From NCBI GenBank assembly GCA_902572825.1, contig CACGHD010000008.1:1-52666 (forward strand): DNA of 52,666 nt, in the 5' to 3' direction. Position numbers and translations under genes: made by a program. Below are positions 9,299-18,592 of this stretch, piece after piece; position 1 is the first letter of the stretch, and every line of letters begins with the position of its first letter. The notes under the pieces are model-generated. The model did no database searches. It saw nothing but the letters and a program-made list of their open reading frames with translations, and was not told the origin of the DNA. This DNA is from an uncultured Prochlorococcus sp. GTDB lineage: Bacteria > Cyanobacteriota > Cyanobacteriia > PCC-6307 > Cyanobiaceae.

Positions 9299-9453
9299 TA
9301 GATGAGAGGATTTGCGGGGACTTTAGAATGAAAAAAAACGTTAAATAATATCTAAGCTCTCATAAAATTAAAAGTTATAGTTGGTTAACAAATATATTTC
9401 AGATATTAGCCAAATAGTTCAGCTATTAATAGGATTTAAATAGTAATAATTAA

Positions 9454-10749
<1,296 letters not shown>

Positions 10750-10754
10750 TTTTT

Positions 10755-12422
10755 TTAGCGCTTAAGTTTTTCTAAACGTGAGCCTTTTCTCATGATTAAT
10801 TGGCACTTTATCCAATCAATACTTATTGGTAGTGCAAAAAAAAGTGGCAACAATGCAAAATTATTTTGTTTATTGGTTACAAGTAAAGCAGATGCAATTG
10901 ATAAGCTTCCTATGAGAATTGAATGGCCTAAAGTCTTTTGAGCCGTAAACATTTTTTTGAATTGCCTATCAGACTCTCCCATTCTTATTTGCAATTGTAA
11001 GTCGCCCTGTTCTAATCTTTCTAAACTTTCATCTATTCTTTTGGGAATTCCAACAGCTTTCGATCCTAGTTCACCTACTTGCCTTCCAAATTGGTTAATT
11101 AAATCGTTGGGACTTTGATTATTTGAAGTCATAAGTTCTATTAAATAAGGCTTGGTAACTGATACAAGGTTAAACCCTGGATCAAGCATTCTACCAACTC
11201 CTTCAAAAGTTGATAAAGCTCTCATCACAAATATTAAATCTACTGGCAGTTGAAATGGCGTTTCATAAACCAGTTCGTATAGATCTCCAGATAGTTTTTC
11301 AATAATATTAGGACTAAATGGCGGAGTTAAGGCTTCTTTAAGCATCAATCTTACTAATCTTCTGACTGGTCCTACATCAATATCGTTTGAAATTAGCCCA
11401 GCTTGTTGTAATTGGCTAACAAGTGATGAGGCGTCTCTAAGAGCAGCAGCTTTAACCATCCCCCCTAATCTTGTTTGAAGATTATTTGAGATGTTCCCCA
11501 TCATTCCAAAATCATAAAAAATTAATTTACCTTCACTTGAAACTGCTAGATTCCCTGGATGAGGATCTGCATGAAAAAAACCGTAATTTACTAATTGTTT
11601 TAAGTAGCTGATTGCACCTATCTCTGCAATTTTAGATAAATCAATTTCTTGTGTTTTTAATTTTTCTAAATCGCTTATTTTTGTCCCTTCCACATAACTT
11701 AAACAAAGCACTTTTTCACTGCTCATATCCCAAATTACTTCAGGTACTTGAACATTTTCATCATCAAGAAATTGTTGCCTAAATCTTGCTGCATATTGCG
11801 CTTCGCAATTAAAATCAAGTTCTTTCATTAGAACTTTCCTACACTCTTTAGCAATCTCAACCCAGTTTCTACCTCGACTCCAATTCTTATTTTTCTGCAA
11901 TAATCCTGCTATTTGCTGCATTATGCCCAAATCGATAATAAATAATTCTTTTAAATTGGGTCTTTGAACTTTAAATACTACTTTTTTACCATCTTTTAAA
12001 GTCGCACTATGAACCTGAGCTAGTGATGCTGATCCAACAGGATCACATGTTATTTGATCTATTTCATTAAACTTAGACCCTAGTTCCTCTTTTATAGTTG
12101 CTTCAACTTGCACAAATGAAAAATTAGGTACTTGATCCTGCAATTTAGATAATTCCTGTATCCAAGTATTAGGAATTAAATCAGGTCTCGCTGATAATAA
12201 TTGTCCAATTTTAATAAATGCTGATCCAAGCTTTATTAATTGATTAGTAAAACGTCTAGCTCTTTTAATTTGGACCCTACTTTTTTCATTGCTCTTTGTT
12301 TGGAAAATTGTAAATCTAATATTATCTATCCACAAATTTATTAAAAGCGAAATCAGAGTGATCCAAATAAGATAAGCTCTCCTCAATTGTTTTAAACGAT
12401 AGTGCAAAATGTGATAACTCAT
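10755..12422 (-). CDS. ABC1/UbiB-family atypical kinase
   Basis: A 555-residue member of the ABC1 (UbiB/ADCK) family, linked in plants and cyanobacteria to prenylquinone metabolism and photosynthetic stress. Key motifs are visible: IKIGQ (KxGQ, near 73), DPVGSASLAQVHSA in place of a normal glycine loop, KVVFKVQRP with the ATP lysine, ELDFNCEAQ, the catalytic-loop FFHADPHPGN and the metal-binding YDFGMMG. Two hydrophobic C-terminal segments (about 500-535) may anchor it to the membrane, and a hydrophobic segment is also near residues 17-33. Its ATG overlaps the stop of the upstream coiled-coil gene by four bases (ATGA), so the two are translationally coupled. Confidence 0.9.
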   Translation of the reverse strand: MSYHILHYRLKQLRRAYLIWITLISLLINLWIDNIRFTIFQTKSNEKSRVQIKRARRFTNQLIKLGSAFIKIGQLLSARPDLIPNTWIQELSKLQDQVPNFSFVQVEATIKEELGSKFNEIDQITCDPVGSASLAQVHSATLKDGKKVVFKVQRPNLKELFIIDLGIMQQIAGLLQKNKNWSRGRNWVEIAKECRKVLMKELDFNCEAQYAARFRQQFLDDENVQVPEVIWDMSSEKVLCLSYVEGTKISDLEKLKTQEIDLSKIAEIGAISYLKQLVNYGFFHADPHPGNLAVSSEGKLIFYDFGMMGNISNNLQTRLGGMVKAAALRDASSLVSQLQQAGLISNDIDVGPVRRLVRLMLKEALTPPFSPNIIEKLSGDLYELVYETPFQLPVDLIFVMRALSTFEGVGRMLDPGFNLVSVTKPYLIELMTSNNQSPNDLINQFGRQVGELGSKAVGIPKRIDESLERLEQGDLQLQIRMGESDRQFKKMFTAQKTLGHSILIGSLSIASALLVTNKQNNFALLPLFFALPISIDWIKCQLIMRKGSRLEKLKR

Positions 12423-12736
12423 TTCATTTGATTATTTATGGTTTTATTAAAGAGATCAATTTGCTTATTTATATCTTCAATTTCATTTAAAGCTTTTTTT
12501 ATTTTAGAATTTTGATAAATATTTGTAGACTCATTTTCTTGAATATTCTCCGCTTTTTCCATTCTTGAGGCTTCTTCGATTATTGATTCTTTCAAACTAT
12601 CAAATTCTTTTTTGAGGATTTCTGGAGTATCTTGAGCAATATTTGCTGCTTCTTCAATTTTTTCAACCAATATCTCGTTTAATTTTTCGGTTACTTTCTT
12701 AATAGCAGCTTTTAAAAGGTAATCAGAGTTGGTCAT
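12419..12736 (-). CDS. small acidic coiled-coil protein, unknown function
   Basis: A 105-residue protein without a domain I recognise. It is almost entirely predicted helix with heptad-like patterns (EKLNEILVEKIEEAANIA, and LNEIEDINKQIDLFNKTINN), has no cysteine, and has no signal or membrane segment. It overlaps the ABC1 gene by an ATGA junction, suggesting the two products work together or are made in fixed ratio. The ATG at 12736 is the only sensible start. Confidence 0.75.
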   Translation of the reverse strand: MTNSDYLLKAAIKKVTEKLNEILVEKIEEAANIAQDTPEILKKEFDSLKESIIEEASRMEKAENIQENESTNIYQNSKIKKALNEIEDINKQIDLFNKTINNQMK

Positions 12737-12990
12737 GAAAAATATAATGTTTCTACAGCAATTGATTTTTCGATATGACCTAATAATAGATCAATACAGT
12801 ACATTTCATGTAACTGATCATTTTGATAATTAATTTTTTATATTTTTCCTATGTAAGTTTGTTTCTATATTATGCTTTTTTCTCTTTTTTCTTTTAACTT
12901 ATATCTATATAAAGGTTAGGTATTTAAATTTAAAGATATCTTCTAACCAAGAACTCAACTAATTAACTACTAAAAAGGAGTTTTATTAAA

Positions 12991-13947
12991 TTGGAAATCA
13001 TTGAGTCAGATGTGGTTATTATCGGAGGAGGCCCGGCCGGATGTACTTGCGCACTTTATACATCTCGTTCAAACTTAAAGACTGTTATTTTAGATAAAAA
13101 TCCATCTGTTGGCGCTTTAGCAATAACCCATCAAATAGCTAATTATCCAGGTGTTCCGGTTGATATAAGTGGCGATAAATTACTCACTCTTATGAGAGAA
13201 CAGGCTGTGCAATACGGCACTGACTATAGGAGAGCACAAGTGTTTGGGATAGACGCTAGTGGAGAATGGAAAATGGTTTATACACCCGAAGGTACTTTCA
13301 AAGCTAAATCACTTGTACTTGCAAGTGGAGCTATGGGGAGACCTGCATCATTTAAGGGCGAAGCGGATTTTCTTGGCAAAGGAGTAAGTTATTGTGCTAC
13401 ATGTGATGGGGCTTTTTATAAAAATAGAGAAGTTGCTGTTGTTGGTGTGAACAAGGAGGCAATTGAAGAGGCAACTGTTCTAACTAAATTCGCATCAACT
13501 GTGCATTGGATTACATCAAGTGATCCTAAATCAGATAATGAAGAAGCTATGGAATTGATGGCTAGTTCAAATATAAAACATTGGAGTAGAACAAGATTAT
13601 TAGAAATATTGGGTGATGATATGGGTGTTAATGGGGTTGTTGTAAAAAATAAGCAAGAAGAAAATCCTATCAATTTAAATTTAGATGGTGTCTTTGTCTA
13701 TATGAGTGGGTCAAAGCCGATCACTGATTTTTTAGGGGATCAAATTGCTTTAAAAGAAGACGGAGGAGTTATTGTGGATGACTTTATGTCTACAAACTCT
13801 GATGGGGTATGGGCTATTGGAGATATAAGAAACACTCCATTTAAGCAAGCAGTTGTAGCGGCTTCTGATGGATGTATTGCCGCAATGTCAATTGATAGAT
13901 ATCTAAATAGTAGAAAAAATATAAGAGTAGATTGGATTCATTCTTAA
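12991..13947 (+). CDS. trxB: thioredoxin-reductase-like flavoprotein lacking NADPH motifs (FFTR/DTR type)
   Basis: A 318-residue FAD protein with the thioredoxin reductase plan: FAD-binding GGGPAGCTCALYTSR (12-26), the redox-active CATC (C135, C138) and the C-terminal GVWAIGDIRNTPFKQ motif. The NADPH half is altered: the usual GGGxSA loop is GVNKEA (152-157), and the HRRxxxR 2'-phosphate motif is replaced by HWITSSD (172-178). Prochlorococcus and Gloeobacter are known to have such an enzyme, first called DTR and then shown for Gloeobacter to take electrons from ferredoxin (FFTR). That assignment is my inference from the motif loss. The start is a TTG with AAGGAG ten bases before it. It is convergent with sbtB. 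Confidence 0.88.
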   Translation: MEIIESDVVIIGGGPAGCTCALYTSRSNLKTVILDKNPSVGALAITHQIANYPGVPVDISGDKLLTLMREQAVQYGTDYRRAQVFGIDASGEWKMVYTPEGTFKAKSLVLASGAMGRPASFKGEADFLGKGVSYCATCDGAFYKNREVAVVGVNKEAIEEATVLTKFASTVHWITSSDPKSDNEEAMELMASSNIKHWSRTRLLEILGDDMGVNGVVVKNKQEENPINLNLDGVFVYMSGSKPITDFLGDQIALKEDGGVIVDDFMSTNSDGVWAIGDIRNTPFKQAVVAASDGCIAAMSIDRYLNSRKNIRVDWIHS

Positions 13948-13963
13948 AAATATTTTCTTCACT

Positions 13964-14245
13964 TTAAAGGGGTGTTGCTTCAGAAATATAAGCGACTCCT
14001 CCGTAGTAGCTTAAATCGTCCCTAATGTTTTCTCTCATTTTATCTATTAATTCTTGCTCACAAAAAACAATTACATGAGCGTTTGATCCATATCCTGTAA
14101 ATTCCATATCTTCGGTAACAACTCTTTCAGGCCCTCTGCCTGTGGCGTGTTTCATAACAGTATATCCAGGAACATTAGCTTTTTCTAATGTTTTAATGAT
14201 TGCATCTAGTTCTCTTTCACTAAATATCAAGTCTAATCTTTTCAT
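13964..14245 (-). CDS. sbtB: PII-like regulator SbtB
   Basis: A 93-residue PII-superfamily protein that in cyanobacteria trimerises, senses adenine nucleotides including cAMP, and binds the bicarbonate transporter SbtA. The ferredoxin-like core is seen as KRLDLIFSERELDAIIKTL, a T-loop HATGRGPERVVTEDMEFTGYG (about 37-57), AHVIVFCEQELID and a final YYGGVAYISEA strand. It ends at residue 93 and so lacks the C-terminal cysteine-bearing R-loop known in Synechocystis SbtB. It lies four bases after the sbtA stop on the same strand, which is the main support for naming it. Confidence 0.9.
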   Translation of the reverse strand: MKRLDLIFSERELDAIIKTLEKANVPGYTVMKHATGRGPERVVTEDMEFTGYGSNAHVIVFCEQELIDKMRENIRDDLSYYGGVAYISEATPL

Positions 14246-14249
14246 TTTT

Positions 14250-15248
14250 TTATAGAGGGGAAAGTGGGATAATGGTATTTACTAAACTCATATATATTGG
14301 AATGCCCAGAACTATATTGAATGGGAAAGTGAGACCAAGTGTAGTTGATATGTAATAACTAGATTTAGCCTCTGGAACTGTCATCCTCATTGCTGCAGGA
14401 ACTGCTAAATAAGAGGCGCTTGCACATAAAACCACAAATAACAGTGCGTTGCCAGTTCCTAAAGATAAAAATCTTGCAACGAAAACGCCAATAAATGCAT
14501 TAAATAAAGGCATAAAAATAGCAAAGCCAATCAAGAACGAACCCGCATTCTTCAGTCTCGGTAATCTTTGAGCAGCGACTATTCCCATATCTAACAAAAA
14601 GAAGCATTCTGCTCCATAGAATAATTGTCCAGTAAAAGGCTCCATTTTTGCAATCCCTGAGGGATTACTGGAAGCAGTGAGAAAACCTACAATTAAGCTC
14701 GATAACAATAAATATACTGATCCATTCAAAAGTGATTCGTGTAATATTGCACTTAGATGCATTTTTCTTGATTTTGGTCTATTTTGGGGAGCTGCAAATT
14801 TCACAAGTAATAATCCAACTATGATTGCAGGAGATTCCATTAAAGCTAAGGCGCCAACCATAAATCCATCAAAAGCTATTTTTTGACTTTCTAAAAAACT
14901 TTCTGCGGAAATAAATGTAACTGCACTAATTGAACCGTATGCTGCTGCTATTGCTGCTGAATTAAAGACATCAAACTTAAATCTTAAAATTAAAAATCCA
15001 ATCAGTGGGATTACTAGTGACATCATTATTGCAGCACTTAAAGTCGGCAATACTTGATTTGTAAAACCACTGTTCTGTATCTCTATACCTCCTTTAAACC
15101 CAATAGCTAGTAGAAGATATAAGGAGAAGAGTTTAGGTAATGGAGCTGGTATTTCTAAATCAGATTTAAAAAGTACTGATATTGCTCCAATTAAAAAGAA
15201 AAGAACTGGCGGGGCTAATACATTTTGCAGAATTGGATTTATTTCCAT
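14250..15248 (-). CDS. sbtA: sodium-dependent bicarbonate transporter SbtA
   Basis: High-affinity Na+/HCO3- symporter of the cyanobacterial CO2-concentrating mechanism, in the plasma membrane. The 332-residue protein has about ten hydrophobic segments in two inverted halves, with FKGGIEIQNSG near 52 and AAYGSISAVTF near 108, a motif typical of the family, and a matching second half ending FNIVLGIPIYMSLVN. It is shorter than the Synechocystis protein, mainly in the central cytosolic loop (about 155-170 here). It is six bases downstream of the SulP gene and four bases before sbtB, so one bicarbonate-uptake operon is likely. Confidence 0.9.
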   Translation of the reverse strand: MEINPILQNVLAPPVLFFLIGAISVLFKSDLEIPAPLPKLFSLYLLLAIGFKGGIEIQNSGFTNQVLPTLSAAIMMSLVIPLIGFLILRFKFDVFNSAAIAAAYGSISAVTFISAESFLESQKIAFDGFMVGALALMESPAIIVGLLLVKFAAPQNRPKSRKMHLSAILHESLLNGSVYLLLSSLIVGFLTASSNPSGIAKMEPFTGQLFYGAECFFLLDMGIVAAQRLPRLKNAGSFLIGFAIFMPLFNAFIGVFVARFLSLGTGNALLFVVLCASASYLAVPAAMRMTVPEAKSSYYISTTLGLTFPFNIVLGIPIYMSLVNTIIPLSPL

Positions 15249-15254
15249 AAATTA

Positions 15255-16907
15255 TTATGTTATTTCATTTAGAGCAGTTTCTAACGCCTCTTTTCTTGTT
15301 TCAATAATTCCTTCAACTCCAAACTTAGCCAATCTATCTTTTACTTTTTCATTAGCACCAGCAACAAATGCTTTTCTGGAATTATTTTTTGCTTCTTGCA
15401 TCATATCTTCTATTGCCAGAGTCGCCGTTACTCCAAGTCGTGGTACATCAGTAATATCTAATATCAAAACTTTATAGTTTCTTACAAGCATCATTCTTTC
15501 AGATATCCCTTTAGCTGCTCCAAAACTAAGTGGTCCTTTAAGTCTAAATAGCATCACCTCTCCTGAACATCTATCTAGTAGTGCTTTTTCATCAGCAGGT
15601 AATGCATTTTTAGCTTCATCATCTTTTGATAAAGGATTATCCTCATCCATACCTTCTAGTTGAGTTTCGGTTATTGAATCAATAGTAAGCATATTTGCTA
15701 TGAATACGCCTACTAAGACAGCCCAAATTAAATCCCAAAACACAGTCATTAGAAGTACGCCGTACATTACGACTGAAGTTTTTAATGATAACTTGTGAGC
15801 TCTCCTCAAGAATCCCCAATCAATGATATCTAGACCAACTTTTATAAGAATTCCTGCGAGCAATGCTGTTGGTATTTGCTCAGCTAAAGGTCCTGCACCA
15901 ACTAAAACTATCAACAACACAACTGAGTGAACCATACCAGAGATGGGAGTTGACCCTCCAGATTTAACATTTATAACTGTCCTCATTGTTGCTCCTGCTC
16001 CAGGTAAACCTGAAAACAGACCAGCAACTGCATTTCCTATTCCTTGACCAATAAGTTCTCTATCAGAATTATGTTTTGTTTGTGAGATATTATCTGCTAC
16101 AAGAGATGTCAGTAAAGAGTCAATTGCACCCAGAACTGCGAGGACTAATCCTGCCTTGAAAATAATTGGAAAATATTGATTAAAACTTGGGAAATTTAAA
16201 GATGGAACTCCTCTTGGAATTTCTCCAATTCTATCAATAGCTCCATCTCCAAAAATTAATATTGATATTGGAGTTACTATCAATAGTGCTAAGAGAGGAG
16301 AAGGAACCCACTGACTTATTTTTCTAGGAGTTAGGAATACAATACCTAGCGTCATTATTGCTACTCCAATGGCAGCACCGTTTGGCTGGAAATTTGAAAA
16401 TACAGTAGATAAAGATTCGACTACTCCACCACGAGTGCTAATTCCTAATAATGGACCAATCTGAAGTGCAATGATTATTACTCCAATACCAGACATGAAT
16501 CCTGAAACAACAGAATAAGGAACTAAAGTAATGTATTTACCTAATTTTAAAATTCCAAAAAATATTTGGAGTAAGCCCCCAATGACTACCGCAGCCATAA
16601 CTAAAGGTAAAATTTCTCCTGCAGAAAGATCTCTTGGAACTCCTACTGCTGCTAAGCCTGCTACTACTCCCGCAACTGTTACACTCATGGGGCCTGTAGG
16701 TCCACTAACTTGAGCAGGTGTTCCGCCGAATAATGCGGCTAAAAAACCAACAACTACTGCTCCATATAGTCCATATATTGCTCCGCCAGGTCCTAACGCA
16801 GCATTACCAAAAGCAAGCGCGAGAGGTAGAGCCACCACTGCGGCTGTGATGCCTCCAAGAATATCCCCTCTTACATTTTTCAGATGAAATCCATTAATTA
16901 TTTTCAA
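15255..16907 (-). CDS. bicA: SulP-family transporter, BicA-type bicarbonate transporter
   Basis: A 550-residue SLC26/SulP protein: a transmembrane domain of about 14 helices (10-400; LPLALAFGNAALGPGGAIYG and GPTGPMSVTVAG form the substrate half-helices) and a cytosolic STAS domain (about 435-545; GEVMLFRLKGPLSFGAAKGI and LILDITDVPRLGVTA). In cyanobacteria BicA is a low-affinity, high-flux Na+-dependent bicarbonate transporter. The family also contains sulfate carriers, so the substrate is inferred from the adjoining sbtA-sbtB. The start is a TTG (complement of 16905-16907) with AAGGAG eight bases before it. No gene is evident in the 222 bases between it and hemB. Confidence 0.85.
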   Translation of the reverse strand: MKIINGFHLKNVRGDILGGITAAVVALPLALAFGNAALGPGGAIYGLYGAVVVGFLAALFGGTPAQVSGPTGPMSVTVAGVVAGLAAVGVPRDLSAGEILPLVMAAVVIGGLLQIFFGILKLGKYITLVPYSVVSGFMSGIGVIIIALQIGPLLGISTRGGVVESLSTVFSNFQPNGAAIGVAIMTLGIVFLTPRKISQWVPSPLLALLIVTPISILIFGDGAIDRIGEIPRGVPSLNFPSFNQYFPIIFKAGLVLAVLGAIDSLLTSLVADNISQTKHNSDRELIGQGIGNAVAGLFSGLPGAGATMRTVINVKSGGSTPISGMVHSVVLLIVLVGAGPLAEQIPTALLAGILIKVGLDIIDWGFLRRAHKLSLKTSVVMYGVLLMTVFWDLIWAVLVGVFIANMLTIDSITETQLEGMDEDNPLSKDDEAKNALPADEKALLDRCSGEVMLFRLKGPLSFGAAKGISERMMLVRNYKVLILDITDVPRLGVTATLAIEDMMQEAKNNSRKAFVAGANEKVKDRLAKFGVEGIIETRKEALETALNEIT

Positions 16908-17129
16908 AGATGCTCTCCTTAAAATAAATACTTAACTAGAAGATATTATCTCTTAATGACGTAAATTTGTGAAAAATGAAGTTTGTACAAAATATTTTTG
17001 TAACTTTTTTTTCTCTTGTTAAATAAATTTAAGTTAATTTTCCTGAACAAAATTAGTCTCTGATTGATTTATGTGCGAGGCAAGCGATTAATGTATTAGA
17101 TAAATATTTTTCAATTTAATAATATTCAA

Positions 17130-18131
17130 ATGAATTCGATTATTCGTCCAAGAAGATTAAGAAGAACTGAAGCAATTAGAGAAATGGTTAGAGAAAACCA
17201 TTTGGCGGCATCGGACTTTATCTATCCATTATTTATTCATGAAAAAGATTTTAAAGAGGAAATTTCCGCAATGCCCGGAACTTATAGATGGGATATTAAT
17301 GGTTTATTAAAGGAGGTTACTAGGGCATGGGAATTGGGAATTAGATCTGTGGTTCTTTTCCCAAAAATTAATGATAGCCTGAAGACTGAAGATGGAGCAG
17401 AATGTTTTAATGAGGATGGTTTAATACCTAAAGCTATTCGAATATTAAAAAAAGAGATTCCAGAAATGGCAATAATGACAGATGTTGCCTTGGACCCTTA
17501 CTCGTGTGATGGACATGATGGCCTAGTTGATGAAACTGGAAAAATATTGAATGATGAAACGATTGAAATTTTAAAAAAACAAGCTTTAACTCAAGCTAGA
17601 GCTGGAGCAGATTTTATTGGCCCTAGTGACATGATGGATGGCAGAGTTGGAGCAATAAGGACTGCTCTTGATAGTGAAGGATTTAGTGATGTAGGTATTA
17701 TTAGTTATACAGCTAAATATTCATCTGCTTATTATGGTCCGTTTAGAACTGCTTTAGATTCGGCTCCTAGAGAAAATAGTAAGAAAATAATTCCGGACAA
17801 TAAGTCTACATATCAAATGGACCCTGCTAATTCAAAAGAGGCTTTAATTGAATCTGCATTGGATCAGTATGAAGGAGCTGATATTTTGATGGTAAAACCA
17901 GGAATTTCATATTTGGACATTGTTTATAGACTAAGCACATTTTCAAATAAGCCCATAGCTGCATACAACGTTAGTGGCGAGTACTCCATGGTAAAGTCTG
18001 CTGCAATGAAAAACTGGATTAATGAAAAAGACATTGTATTAGAAACGTTGCTTAGTTTCAAAAGAGCGGGAGCAAAACTGATACTCACTTATCATGCTTG
18101 CGATGCATCTCAATGGTTGCAGGAAAATTAA
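17130..18131 (+). CDS. hemB: delta-aminolevulinic acid dehydratase (porphobilinogen synthase)
   Basis: Condenses two 5-aminolevulinate molecules to porphobilinogen, feeding heme and divinyl chlorophyll synthesis. The 333-residue sequence has RPRRLRRTEAIREMVREN, DVALDPYSCDGHDG in the metal loop (about 120-133), GPSDMMDGRVGAIR, the first Schiff-base lysine in SYTAKYSSAYYGPFR, and the second in ILMVKPGISYLDI. The metal loop carries aspartates and only one cysteine, not the three-cysteine zinc site of E. coli, which fits the magnesium-using plant/cyanobacterial type. It is divergent from bicA. Confidence 0.96.
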   Translation: MNSIIRPRRLRRTEAIREMVRENHLAASDFIYPLFIHEKDFKEEISAMPGTYRWDINGLLKEVTRAWELGIRSVVLFPKINDSLKTEDGAECFNEDGLIPKAIRILKKEIPEMAIMTDVALDPYSCDGHDGLVDETGKILNDETIEILKKQALTQARAGADFIGPSDMMDGRVGAIRTALDSEGFSDVGIISYTAKYSSAYYGPFRTALDSAPRENSKKIIPDNKSTYQMDPANSKEALIESALDQYEGADILMVKPGISYLDIVYRLSTFSNKPIAAYNVSGEYSMVKSAAMKNWINEKDIVLETLLSFKRAGAKLILTYHACDASQWLQEN

Positions 18132-18193
18132 AAACTCATTATTAACAAAAATTTGGTTTATTCTTAGATTAATAATAAATTAACTACTTTGTT

Positions 18194-18580
18194 TTGAAGC
18201 TATCACAAGAAGTAAATAGGATTGGTCACATCGCACTTAGAGTAGAGAATCTCGAAAGGGCTAAATCTTTTTATATTAAGCTTGGTATGAATTTAGTTTG
18301 GGACGATAAAGATTGGTCTTATTTAGAAGCAGGTAAAGGGAAAGATGGACTTGCGTTGTTAGGCCCTAGTTACAAAGCTGCGGGTCCACACTTTGCTTTT
18401 CATTTTGAAAATAAAAAAGAAGTGGAAAATATTCAAAATGATTTAAAGAACTCTGGTGTAAAAGTTGGTCCTTTACATGAACATAGAGATGGAACAGCAT
18501 CTTTTTATATGAAGGATACTGAAGGAAACTGGCTCGAGATGCTTTATGTTCCTCCTGAAGGGATTCAATCGAATGTTTGA
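18194..18580 (+). CDS. VOC (glyoxalase/bleomycin-resistance) superfamily protein
   Basis: A 128-residue single-domain protein of the vicinal-oxygen-chelate fold: RIGHIALRVENLERAKSFYIKLGMNLVW forms the first beta-alpha-beta module and GTASFYMKDTEGNWLEMLYVPPEG the second, with a metal-ligand-like histidine (H12) and glutamate (E114). Substrate cannot be told; glyoxalase I, extradiol dioxygenase and resistance proteins share this fold. The start is a TTG at 18194. It lies between hemB and mutS2, 12 bases before the latter. Confidence 0.8.
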   Translation: MKLSQEVNRIGHIALRVENLERAKSFYIKLGMNLVWDDKDWSYLEAGKGKDGLALLGPSYKAAGPHFAFHFENKKEVENIQNDLKNSGVKVGPLHEHRDGTASFYMKDTEGNWLEMLYVPPEGIQSNV

Positions 18581-18592
18581 TTCTTTTTTTGT

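Noticed and set aside
12780-12830. Imperfect palindrome around a GATCA...TGATC stretch upstream of trxB
   Set aside because: Mismatched and bulged arms; weaker than chance-level significance in AT-rich sequence, so not listed as an operator.
12871-12905. Polypyrimidine tract before trxB
   Set aside because: Typical of low-GC intergenic sequence; no second feature to support a function.
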